NCBI GenBank assembly: GCA_030374805.1
Contig: JARGSG010000197.1
Coordinates: 186,001 to 250,000 of the forward strand
From: Gracilaria gracilis
Taxonomy: Eukaryota; Rhodophyta; Florideophyceae; Gracilariales; Gracilariaceae
Length of the DNA: 64,000 nt
Reading direction: 5' to 3'
The stretch's first letter is position 1; each line of letters starts with the position of its first letter. The position numbers and the translations under genes are program-made. Under the pieces are notes generated by a model, which did no database searches, was not told the DNA's origin, and worked only from the letters and a program-made list of their open reading frames with translations. Below, piece after piece: positions 1 through 8,409 of the stretch.

Positions 1-524
1 CGCTTGATACGAGAATCCTGTACAGCCATACCGTTTATCTGACCGAGGGTAAAGTTGGTATCAGCCTGAAAATCGCAGTCCACAAAGGACACATTGTTGA
101 AGGCAAACTCGGAGAAACGGATATCGACACTGCTATGAAAAGTGCACCCGACGAACTGAACGTCGTTCATGACGGTCTTGTCAAAGATCATTGGTTGCTC
201 GGTGAAGCTAGAAAACTCGCAATCCTTGAAAACAACGGTGTTCCAAGTAGCTTCGGTAAAGTTGCTGGTCTTGTCAGCAGTATTCTGAAAGAAACAGCCA
301 TCGAAAACGGTGTTGGAAATGGTTGACTTGGTAAGCGTCCACTCCCATTTCTCATCAACAAACTCGTGGTTTTGGATACACAGATTGAAATAGTTTCCTT
401 CCTTGATATCAGGGAAATCGGCTTCTCCCTCACATGTTTCCCACAGAATGTCGGCAGCGACCAGTTGACAGAGTGCGGCGATGACGAAAAGCGCGAAAAG
501 CGCGAAAAGCGCGGAGAAGCGCAT
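1..524 (-). CDS. Secreted pentapeptide-like repeat protein, 3' part cut by window edge
   Basis: An open frame of 174 codons begins at an ATG at 524, with an in-frame TGA three codons upstream, and runs off the left edge without a stop. Residues 1-24 form a signal peptide with a hydrophobic core made by an AAAAGCGCG microrepeat (Leu-Phe-Ala repeats), ending near AA-D. The mature part has four copies of a pattern V-x-F-x-x-C-x-F, spaced about 22-24 residues apart (VFDGCFF, VFKDCEF, VQFVGCTF, VSFVDCDF), each preceded by Asn and followed by Thr/Ser. This is the look of a right-handed beta-helix of the pentapeptide type, and it recalls the luminal loop of SV2-like transporters. The resemblance is from pattern only. 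It is probably secreted, or lumenal if membrane helices follow beyond the edge. It is divergent from the oxidoreductase gene at 2342. Confidence 0.8.
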   Translation of the reverse strand, partial: MRFSALFALFALFVIAALCQLVAADILWETCEGEADFPDIKEGNYFNLCIQNHEFVDEKWEWTLTKSTISNTVFDGCFFQNTADKTSNFTEATWNTVVFKDCEFSSFTEQPMIFDKTVMNDVQFVGCTFHSSVDIRFSEFAFNNVSFVDCDFQADTNFTLGQINGMAVQDSRIK

Positions 525-2341
525 GATGAATCACTGGCGGTATAGAATGTACAACAAGCCACGAGGGTGGATTGCTAACGACCAAATCGAAAACACAAGC
601 AACAAGCGCGGGGGGGTGGTGGTGGGAAGAAAGGGCGTCGGCGGGCCGCGGAGGACAAAAAGGAGGTGCTGAGTGTAAAGCGCAAGTGCGCACAAATTCA
701 CAAAGCACGGAGAGAAAAGGGGGAAAAAAGCGAGCAAGCGTTGCGGAACAAGGCGGTCAGCAACAGCCGCGCGTGCGGAAAAGCGGGCGACAAACGCGGG
801 GCCGAGGGGAAGAGGGAACGAAACAAAGTGAGCGCGCGACGGGTACCGTTGGTATCTATCCGAAACACAAGGCGCGCGCACCAACGACAGGCGCCGCGCA
901 ACGGCTCCGCCACGACGCTTGGCTGACGTTTGCTATAAGGGCCGGCGTGCGTTAAATGTGCGTCGCTGTGATTCCCGCACGCGATGCGCGCGCGCGCGTG
1001 TATCAAACAAACGCCGTTTCACGCGTGGCGGCTGACAGTGAAAACGACGCGGGAATTGCGGCGCGCGTCTGCGTGCGCAGCCATGCACGCAAGTCAAGCC
1101 GCATGACGCGCGCCGCCGGCACGGTGCTGGGCGCTGCGCTGAAGCCTCGGTGTTGCAGCTTGGCGCGCTGTGGAAGCACAGTGCGAACATCATCCGCGTC
1201 GCGCCGCACGAGAGAATGGCAGCTGATACTGCTGGCGCAACTTGCGCACTAGGCCAATTTTGCACTGCAACATTCAAATGATTTAAAAGCGCGTTTGAGC
1301 TGTAGCTGGACGGCTGCTGCGCCTCAAGCGGCGCACAAAAAAGACGCCCGCCGCCCATTATCTACATGTGTGGCGCGCGCTCGTCGCCCGACACGTGATG
1401 TGTTGACTCAACACTGTTGAGCTGCTGTGTATGATTAATCTTACAGTTTTTGTTGTTGTTCTGACCGGCACGGTAAGGTTACAACTGGTGCCAACTTTTC
1501 AGCTCTTCTTCGTGGCGACCAAAATTGCTCCGCATCATATATGATACTGTGCTACCTTCGTCACTTGTTGCTTGTGAGACGGGGTGGACAGCCTCACTAA
1601 CTTAGATACAGTACCTGTACTGTACTTGGCGAAGTTTGTTGCAGTGGAGGGTTAAAAGTTTAAGAGTGTTAACCCTCTCCTTTTGGTCCAAGTGTTTAGC
1701 TTTGGCTCAAAGAGCTAGGCCCAACGCTTGCACCCTATACCTGCAAGTACGTACTGTACTGTACGACTTGTGTGACAGTTTCCAAAGCTAACCGCGTCCC
1801 GCCTTTCTGTTTCACTTTCTATCTAATGTTATCTAACTTTACTGGTACAGTACTTTGAAGCCGCAGGCCACATGCAGCTCGAATGGCCATAGCGACGTGT
1901 GCAACGGATTTGCAAATCTGTTCATTGCAAATCTGTTCTGCACGCCCATTGGTTCAACAGCGCGCTGATTCGCCCTCCGCCAATCACGTTGCATTTACGC
2001 GCCAAGCACCTCACATATGGGCACGTTTGTAATCTCCACGTCACCAAACGCTCCACAGTCACCTTCATCGCACGTAGCGCCACTCCGCTGCGGACAGAGT
2101 AACAACGGTACACTTCCTTTCCACATCACAACCATCGAGACAATGTAAAACCGCCCTGCGCCCACCGCGCGTTTCCAATAAAGAACAGATTGTCCAAACT
2201 CTACATCTTCACCTACTCTTCACGCAACCATAAATACAAGCGAACACCACAGTCGCCTTCAGCGAGCGTCGCCACCATCATCCGCACCACCAAACCAACC
2301 GCACAACTCCCAACTTCCGTTCACCACACAACTCCCCACGA
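525..2341. other. Intergenic region between divergent genes
   Basis: No convincing gene. 600-1350 is GC-rich and purine-biased, with an alternating CG tract near 987-998 and many overlapping meaningless frames. 1430-1900 is AT-richer and has several GTACTGTAC-type short palindromes (around 1608-1624, 1746-1765, 1846-1855). An AATAAA lies at 2175. It should hold both promoters. Confidence 0.6.
2230..2237 (+). promoter_or_regulatory. TATA-like box of the oxidoreductase gene
   Basis: ATAAATAC lies about 105 bases before the ATG at 2342, in a C/A-rich leader. Position and composition fit a core promoter; nothing else supports it. Confidence 0.35.
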
Positions 2342-3016
2342 ATGACCACCTCAATCCTAGTCATCGGCGCCAGTGGCCGCATGGGTCGAAAGCTCATCGA
2401 AGCCGCCGCCAAGCAACGAGACCCGCCTCAGCTTCACGCCTTTGCCCGCAATCCCTCGTCACTTGCGCCGGAGATAGCGCAGCAATGCGCCTCAGTTCAG
2501 AAAGGAGATGCCTTAGAAGCAGACCAAGTTTACGATGCCCTAGTCGCCACGCAAGCAACTCATATAGTCGTCTCAATCGGTGTGCCGAACAGCACATCTC
2601 CAAGCACGCTTCGCGGCGATACTGCACACGCCATCACACAAGCGCTCACTCGCTACCACTCCCCGGTCAAGACCGTCATCGTCTCTGCGCTCGGCGCGAG
2701 CGGCACCAAAATCCAGTACGGCTTCGGTGTTGGTATGGTTATCTACTTTATTCTTCGACATTTGCTCAAGGATCATGATCGACAAGAAGCCTGTTTTGTA
2801 GATTATTACAAGGAAAGCCCGAATGACTTGTTGATAGTGCGACCCACTGGTCTTACTGAGGGAAAGGATGGTTCCAAACTCTACATGTTTGATGGGCAGC
2901 AGAAGACTCCTACATTGTGGATTGACAGATTAGACCTTGCTGCTTGGATCATGGACCAGATATGTGTTGAGGGCGATCAGTTTGGCAAGGCCATTAACAT
3001 TACCACGGCTGCATAG
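2342..3016 (+). CDS. NAD(P)-binding atypical short-chain oxidoreductase (NmrA/SDR-like)
   Basis: The product has 224 residues and a complete N-terminal Rossmann start: beta strand ILVIGASG followed by RMG, i.e. the G-x-x-G-x-x-G dinucleotide loop at residues 9-15. An acidic/polar second strand follows, then IVVSIGVP near residue 80 and VIVSALGAS near 113, as expected for strands 4 and 5 of the fold. Residues 162-168 (LLIVRPTGL) match the R-P-x-x-L segment of NAD(P)-dependent epimerase/NmrA-type proteins. The classic SDR catalytic Y-x-x-x-K is not obvious, so it may be a redox-sensing or atypical SDR rather than a dehydrogenase. The start is the first ATG after a C/A-rich leader. No signal peptide; probably cytosolic. 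Substrate unknown. Confidence 0.85.
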   Translation: MTTSILVIGASGRMGRKLIEAAAKQRDPPQLHAFARNPSSLAPEIAQQCASVQKGDALEADQVYDALVATQATHIVVSIGVPNSTSPSTLRGDTAHAITQALTRYHSPVKTVIVSALGASGTKIQYGFGVGMVIYFILRHLLKDHDRQEACFVDYYKESPNDLLIVRPTGLTEGKDGSKLYMFDGQQKTPTLWIDRLDLAAWIMDQICVEGDQFGKAINITTAA

Positions 3017-3308
3017 CTGCATCACACACCTCCGCTGCCCTACGTCAAGAATACTTCACGCATCTTTAGTACTGCTCACTTTCGCGCTTCGTGGATCTGT
3101 AAATGAATCCTACACAACATCATGGTAATAATAGACAGGCTTCCGATCTGAGTAATGCGCTTGTATCACAAATTCAGCCTGTCACAGCCGAAAGCAATCT
3201 ATCTATTCTATACACAACATTCGAAGTTATCACATTGGATTTTAAAACACATTAGAAAAAAGCAAACTAAGCATATGGCTGCTCATCCAAGCACCAGAGA
3301 CTTGCCTC

Positions 3309-6122
3309 TCAGAACGGCATTGTCATTTCGAATCCTGCCTCATCATCTCCATCAGTCCAGTCGGACACTATGGCATCGAATAAGCAAACAATATTTGCAT
3401 AGTCGTTCAACAAGTTTGCAATAACCGACGTTCTCCTCGGCGTGAGCAACTTGTTCTTGTCAGCCGCAGATCCCTCACGAACCATGCGGTTCATCACTGA
3501 CTTCATTTCCCCTTCCCCGCTACGTAGTTCCTTGTTCCAACACCGTTGCAAAATGAACATACGAACGTAGATCTTATGAACCTGATGTGAAAGAAAGCGT
3601 GCTGTTCGCGCCCGTCCAAGTTTCTCCAATTCCGAGATGCGCTGCGTCCCAAACTGTCGAGCGAGATATTTATACTTGGTCAACACCTCTTTTCTTGTCT
3701 CCATCCAGTCGCGATGCGTACGTTTTCGCAAACGCATCTCCGTTTCTTTCTTCAGACAGAACTTAAAGAACACGTTAAAGGCATTCTTGGCGGTCTCTTC
3801 AAAGTCGTCATGTTTCTCCTTGGACAAGAAATCGTCACACAGTTTGCTAAGCGAGTCAAATTGACTGAGAAGCTCTCGTTGATCAGCTCCTAGTTGTTCC
3901 AGTTGTTTCCCCGACACCCGCAGCTCCTCCTTCGTAGGACGATGGTTTGTCGGCCGTGGCAACGGATCTGCGTGCGTTGAAGCAGGTGACGCTGCTTCTT
4001 TGACGTTGCGAGAAACTTCGGTCGATTTGGACTCGGCAGCTCCGGCATCTTTTATGGCGTTCGCCGGCCTCGACCTGAACCTCGGCAGGGACTTCCGAGG
4101 GGTGCTTTCCTTTGTTCGGTCACGTTCCTTCTCGGATCCAGAGGCATCACTCTTCGTATCCCGATTGCTCTTTAACATGACTTTGTCAGCCGGTTCAGAT
4201 CTGAATCCAAGAGAAGAACCTTTAGGATTGGCGTGATGGGGTTTGGAGACGGGGACATCTTCTCGCTCCTTCGAGCGTCTCTGCGCTGTATCGGAATCCT
4301 GCGCGTACTCCTTGCGCATTGTCTTTCGCTCCCGTTCCTTCTCCATGTCGCCATTCCGGTCGAGATCTCTCTTCAAACCGCGATCTCTCGTTTTCTCCGG
4401 GACCTTACTGCGGATTCTTTCTCGGTCCCAGTCACTATCCCGATTCTTTTCATGTTCTCTTTCCGAATCTTTCTCACGATGTTTCTCTTTTTCCCGATAG
4501 CCATCGCGTTCATGGACTCTCTCATCCCGACGCCTGCTCCTCTCAAAGTCACTGTCTCTTTCATCGCTTCTGCGCTTATCACGGGGCGCCTTCCTCTGCT
4601 TCTCCTTATTCTTCCCCCGAAGCACGTCCCTGTCCGAACTTCGGTCGTACTCCTTTTCGCTGCCTCGCTCCCTTTCAGCCACACAAGACACAACCTGCTC
4701 ATCATCGGAAACGTCATCGTCCCGAGTTCGATGTTTCCGCTTCATTGCATCCCGCAGCTTGGAGCGAGGCGGGACCGAATCAGCGGAGCTCTCCCTGCGC
4801 TTTCTCGGGAGATCCTTCTCATCACGGCGACCGCGCTCAACGGAGCTCTCTCTTCTTCTCGCCATGTTCTTCTCAGCACGTCTTTCCTTCGCAACGAAAG
4901 TACGGCTTGCAGTGGCGAGCTTCGAAGAGTTGGACTTTCTAGCTCCCTCTGGAGAGCTGGACCTCAACAGAGCCGGTTCGGAACGGGGGATGCGAGCGGC
5001 GGGACGAGGCAATGGAGCAGAGGCGGGAGGCTTCTTCGCCGACTTGGAGGAAGCACTCTTCGTCTCACTTACTCGAGCTTTAGACCTTTGCGACTTGCTC
5101 TTCTCGATATCCCTCTTTGTTTCCTTGGCGTCGGTATGCTTGGCAGGGGAAGATTTTATTCTTCTCCTGTCATTATCCTTCGCTTCAGATACCTCGGCAG
5201 GAGGGGTGTTTCGTCTCGATCTTTCAGAGTTGCTCCTCGAGTCCTTGCCGTCCAAAGGTTGCAGGGGTGAAGACCTAAAGACGGGTCTCTCAGTGTCGAA
5301 CCTCACATCGCTCTGCTCGGGGACAGGGGCCGGTGATGTGTTTGATTTAGGTCGGTCCACGTCCCTGCGCGTCTCCTTGAGATCGATGAGAGGGGCCGGA
5401 GAAGACCTAAACGAGAGCCTGTCGTTCCCTTTTTTGAGCTGTTTAGAGTCGGACGGCGGCGCTGGAGACGAGCGTATTTTAGCACCCTTCGTATCGTTTG
5501 CATCCGGCGGCGGGGTGGGAGACGAGCGTAATCTGAGCTTTTCCTTCTCCCGTCGCGACTCCTTGGATCGCTCTTTCTTCGAGGACTTTTTCTCAGACTT
5601 GGGCTTGGCAGGCGCAAGTTGCTCCGACGGCGAGACGGATGGACGAACAGAGGGCTCGGCGTTGGTGGGAAGCCTGACGGTGAGCTTGAGCGACTTGTGA
5701 ACGGTCGCGTCGACCTTGGGCTTGCGACCGGCGCCCTTCTTGGGCTTGGCAGCCGCAGCGGCGCTCTTCGACCGCGCGGCAGAGGCGGGCGGGTGCGACG
5801 ACTGCTTCTTCCGCTTCTTGAGGGAGCCATGGTCGGGCGGGTGGAGCTCCGCGGCGAGCGGGCGCTTGCGCGGACGGCGGGGCGGCAGGTCCGGCGGCAG
5901 CAGCGGCTCACCGAGCAGGGTGAGCGGGTGCACGTACGAGCTGGTGATGGCCAGCACCTCCTCGTCGGAAGGCAGCGCGACGCGAGGTCGTCTCGGCGGC
6001 AGCGTCGGCGGTAACAGCGGCTCGCCCAGAATTTCCTCCGGCGTCTGCGTGTACGCGCGCAGAATCTGCTCGATTTCGGCGTGGCTCAGCAGCGCGCGGC
6101 TGTTGGGCACCGCGACGGCCAT
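3309..6122 (-). CDS. Large Arg/Lys/Ser/Glu-rich protein with duplicated LGEPLLPP motif
   Basis: A 937-residue intact frame with an ATG at 6122. The N-terminus carries a tandem duplication of about 37 residues. Each unit ends in LGEPLLPP-x-LPPRRPR, at roughly residues 33-50 and 70-87, and is preceded by a short helix of the E-(I/V)-x-x-I type. Residues about 90-700 are low complexity: basic nuclear-signal-like clusters (KKRKKQ), many S-P pairs (RSSPAP, RRNTPP and variants repeated about six times), and long alternating R/E/D/K stretches like those of RNA-processing proteins. The last 200 residues are ordinary, helical and probably folded; this C-terminal block is the best handle for homology. 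A nuclear chromatin or RNA-processing role is an inference from composition only. I do not recognise the family. All the long frames on the opposite strand here are composition shadows. Confidence 0.8.
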   Translation of the reverse strand: MAVAVPNSRALLSHAEIEQILRAYTQTPEEILGEPLLPPTLPPRRPRVALPSDEEVLAITSSYVHPLTLLGEPLLPPDLPPRRPRKRPLAAELHPPDHGSLKKRKKQSSHPPASAARSKSAAAAAKPKKGAGRKPKVDATVHKSLKLTVRLPTNAEPSVRPSVSPSEQLAPAKPKSEKKSSKKERSKESRREKEKLRLRSSPTPPPDANDTKGAKIRSSPAPPSDSKQLKKGNDRLSFRSSPAPLIDLKETRRDVDRPKSNTSPAPVPEQSDVRFDTERPVFRSSPLQPLDGKDSRSNSERSRRNTPPAEVSEAKDNDRRRIKSSPAKHTDAKETKRDIEKSKSQRSKARVSETKSASSKSAKKPPASAPLPRPAARIPRSEPALLRSSSPEGARKSNSSKLATASRTFVAKERRAEKNMARRRESSVERGRRDEKDLPRKRRESSADSVPPRSKLRDAMKRKHRTRDDDVSDDEQVVSCVAERERGSEKEYDRSSDRDVLRGKNKEKQRKAPRDKRRSDERDSDFERSRRRDERVHERDGYREKEKHREKDSEREHEKNRDSDWDRERIRSKVPEKTRDRGLKRDLDRNGDMEKERERKTMRKEYAQDSDTAQRRSKEREDVPVSKPHHANPKGSSLGFRSEPADKVMLKSNRDTKSDASGSEKERDRTKESTPRKSLPRFRSRPANAIKDAGAAESKSTEVSRNVKEAASPASTHADPLPRPTNHRPTKEELRVSGKQLEQLGADQRELLSQFDSLSKLCDDFLSKEKHDDFEETAKNAFNVFFKFCLKKETEMRLRKRTHRDWMETRKEVLTKYKYLARQFGTQRISELEKLGRARTARFLSHQVHKIYVRMFILQRCWNKELRSGEGEMKSVMNRMVREGSAADKNKLLTPRRTSVIANLLNDYANIVCLFDAIVSDWTDGDDEAGFEMTMPF

Positions 6123-6185
6123 GTTGTGGTGGCGGCGATGGCGGCGGTGATGGCGCCAGCGCGTTGCGGCGGGCGGCCGGTGTGT

Positions 6186-6215
6186 GGCGGTGGCGGTGGC
6201 GGTGGCGGTGGCGGC
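6186..6215 (+). repeat. GGCGGT hexamer microsatellite
   Basis: About five tandem GGCGGT/GGTGGC units lie just upstream of the ATG of the gene ending at 3309, i.e. in its 5' leader or promoter. Confidence 0.8.
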
Positions 6216-6414
6216 GCCTACTCGCGCGCGACCAACGGCGACAGCAACACGCGCTCACAGTGTGAGCCTCACACACACACAAACAAACACGCACTCCACG
6301 CCCGCAGCCGGACGCGGCGTCCGTCAGCGAACGGCGTAAAAGCAAAAGCGAACGCAGCGCCAAACGCAGCGCGGGCTGACACTGTAAAGCGGGCGGAAGG
6401 TGCTCTACGGTGCT

Positions 6415-7017
6415 CTACGGCGCAATGGAGCGCATGACGACGAGCGCGAGCGCGGCGGCAGTGAGCGAGAGCAGAGCGGCGAGCAGCGCGCCGAGCCGAT
6501 CGACGTGGAAGGGCGCGTGGCGGCGCGCCACGCGGCAGTAGTGCAGCGCGCCGTACGCGCCGAACAGCGGCGCCAGTGCGGCGACGGCCAGCGCCAGCGC
6601 GTCGGGCAGCGCCAGCGCACGCGGCAGCGGCAGCGGCGGCGGCAGCGGCGGCGGCGCGGACAGACGCGCCAGCGCGAAGGCGAACGCCGCCAGCTGCAGC
6701 GCGCTGCGCAGCCACGAGTGCAGCGTGCGCTCGTTGGACAGCTGCACCAGCACGCGCCCGAACAGCGGCAGCAGCGCGCGCGACGACGACGGCGGCGACG
6801 GCGGCGACGGCGACGGCGGCGGCGCCGCGGCGCGTAGCAGCCGCTGTAGCGTGCGTCGGTGCGCGAGCGAGCGCACGTGTAGCTCGTCGCGCAGCTCGCC
6901 GTTGGTGAGCGTGCGCAGCATGGCCGGTGGCAGCGCCGCTTGCTCGAAGCGCCGCACGTACTGCGGCAGCCCGTGCAGCCGCAGCGCCAGCGACAGCGCA
7001 CGCGTAGACTGCGCCAT
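6415..7017 (-). CDS. SAM domain fused to DUF202 (VTC1-type) membrane domain
   Basis: The product has 200 residues from the ATG at 7017. A longer frame to 7170 would add a His run encoded by an ATG-trinucleotide repeat and is disfavoured. Residues about 5-62 read as a sterile alpha motif: a short helix, LHGLPQYVRRFEQ, then LTNGELRDELHV and HRRTLQRLL, the usual Y-x-x-x-F, L-x-x-L and G/H-R-x-x-L positions. A Pro/Ser linker follows (about 63-82). Residues about 85-198 match DUF202: the signature ERTLHSWLRSAL, then three hydrophobic segments at about 103-120, 136-158 and 176-196. DUF202 is the membrane module of VTC polyphosphate polymerases (Vtc1) and of small bacterial proteins. Here the partner is a protein-interaction domain instead of SPX. 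Very GC-rich. It is divergent from the heat-shock gene at 7341 with 323 bases between. The exact job is unknown; an organelle or vacuole membrane adaptor is a guess. Confidence 0.75.
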   Translation of the reverse strand: MAQSTRALSLALRLHGLPQYVRRFEQAALPPAMLRTLTNGELRDELHVRSLAHRRTLQRLLRAAAPPPSPSPPSPPSSSRALLPLFGRVLVQLSNERTLHSWLRSALQLAAFAFALARLSAPPPLPPPLPLPRALALPDALALAVAALAPLFGAYGALHYCRVARRHAPFHVDRLGALLAALLSLTAAALALVVMRSIAP

Positions 7018-7340
7018 CCTCAGTAACACAGCATCATGATGATGATGATGATGCTGCGCGCTTCGCTTTGATAAGTTACAGTACATGCAGTATGTGCCAA
7101 CGGCACAGTGTATGTGATCGTTCGCGAGCGGTGGAAAGCGCTGTGCCAGTGTAAACCGAGATACACCCAATCACAACGGCGCCAAACGCAATGCACCAGC
7201 CTTGCCTTTCGTTTTTCACAACTTGCACTCCGCTCCAAAGTTCAGTTGTAACCGCGAGGAGGCCGTGTCGCCCTTCGCCGCACGCCGTCGCAGCCTGCCA
7301 GCAGCACCCGCTTGATCCACACATCAATCACACATCAGAC
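7018..7340. promoter_or_regulatory. Shared bidirectional promoter region, SAM-DUF202 and sHSP
   Basis: 323 bases separate two divergent start codons. It holds an ATG trinucleotide repeat (about 7033-7054). I looked for inverted GAA/TTC heat-shock pentamers and found no convincing triple array. Confidence 0.45.
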
Positions 7341-7799
7341 ATGTACGCCGCAAACTCTCAGTCGCACGCGCCGCGAAACCCCTTCGCCCCACACTCACAC
7401 GCCGCGCTTCTCTCCCAGAAGCACACCACCACCCCACCCACCATCGAGCCCGTGTACCACCATCAGACCTATCGCGACAACATCTTCGTGCAGATCGAGC
7501 TGCCCGGCGTGCTCAAGCAGCACATCTCCTTGGAAATTCTCGACAACCATCTCGTCTTGTCTGCCAAGCGATTTCGCGTCACCAAGCTCGCCAACCCACC
7601 TGCACCCCACCCCGACCACGCCGATGCTGAGCCGCGCCCCATCCAACCTGCCTTCGTTTATGCCTTGGAGATGAGACTCAGTCATGATGCTGATGCCGAC
7701 GCCGTTCGCGCTTCTTCTTATGAGGACGGTATACTCACCATTGATATTCCGCTCGTGTGCAACCGTACTACATCGCGCAAGATTACTCTCGAGTCTTGA
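7341..7799 (+). CDS. Small heat-shock protein (alpha-crystallin/HSP20 domain)
   Basis: 152 residues from the ATG at 7341; the frame is open further upstream, but that part is untranslated-looking. After a 40-residue His/Pro/Thr-rich arm, the alpha-crystallin domain starts at DNIFVQIELPGVLKQHISLEI (about 52-72), then the LVLSAKR strand, a loop rich in Pro/Ala/Asp, and the YEDGILTIDIPL strand near the C-terminus (about 128-139). These are the conserved ELPGV, A-x-R and G-x-L-x-I/V elements of HSP20 chaperones. The loop before the last strands is long. The C-terminal I-x-I tail is replaced by a short RKITLES end. It acts as a holdase for unfolding proteins, by family. Its neighbour at 7915 is a second, divergent copy in tail-to-tail orientation, 115 bases away. 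Confidence 0.8.
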   Translation: MYAANSQSHAPRNPFAPHSHAALLSQKHTTTPPTIEPVYHHQTYRDNIFVQIELPGVLKQHISLEILDNHLVLSAKRFRVTKLANPPAPHPDHADAEPRPIQPAFVYALEMRLSHDADADAVRASSYEDGILTIDIPLVCNRTTSRKITLES

Positions 7800-7914
7800 G
7801 TTGTGCTTCCTCACAAAACCGACAACCCAAACATCTCTTTATTTTGCAACCCATACATGCTGTTCATAAACGAACGCATTTCGCAAAAGTTTATAGGCTC
7901 TAAACCAACTACGC

Positions 7915-8409
7915 CTACGTGATAGCAATCTTTAGAGCGCCAATCGTCGACTTCAAACGAATCAACATCCTCAAAATCCCATCCCTGTGCTCAGTCCTGA
8001 TTCCTGCTTCATCCACACTCTCACCCACCATAATCTGTAACCCGTACACCGCACTAGCGTTCTTTCCTTCCCACATATTTACCCCACTGTCCCTGTTCAG
8101 CTCACAGTCCTCCTTGTGTTCCTCAACCACCAACCACCTCGATTTGAAGCGCCGTCCAATGATGTACAGCTGTGTCCCACGAAGCGCTATTTCGATGTGT
8201 TCCTGTTGCACCCCGGGCAACTCCATTTCCAGAAAGATCCCATCCTGCCGTCGAAGATAATCGTACGTTGGTATGCTATGATGCGTCACATCAGAAGACG
8301 TGAAGTTGTAATCCAATTAGTGGGCCAGTAGTCGTAACATGCGAAGTTCGCGGTAGGCAAACGAGACTGGCATCATCGACTCTATCCTCCAAGAGTGCGT
8401 AGGATCCAT
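7915..8409 (-). CDS. Divergent small heat-shock protein, probably two exons
   Basis: The frame from 8316 to 7915 encodes DGIFLEMELPGVQQEHIEIAL, then LYIIGRRF and HRDGILRMLIRL, the same ELPGV and G-x-L elements as the HSP20 gene next door. This frame has no ATG before the domain and a TAA directly upstream, so a short first exon is likely. A consistent model is: ATG at 8409, exon 1 to 8339, intron 8338-8276 (GT to AG, 63 nt, with CACTAAT about 40 nt before the AG), exon 2 from 8275 to 7915. This gives 143 residues in frame. The 5' splice site (GTTACG) is weak, so the model is tentative. Convergent with the gene at 7341; the pair probably arose by inverted duplication followed by strong divergence. 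Confidence 0.6.

Noticed and set aside
4233-5700. Two long plus-strand frames (345 and 313 codons)
   Set aside because: They are reverse-strand shadows of the Arg/Ser/Glu-rich gene 3309-6122; composition is the complement of its repeats.
7018-7170. Upstream extension of the SAM-DUF202 frame with six His
   Set aside because: The His run is an ATG/CAT trinucleotide repeat, and the SAM domain starts right after the internal ATG at 7017.
7018-7340. Heat-shock element array before the sHSP gene
   Set aside because: Only isolated GAA or TTC pentamers; no three in proper alternation.
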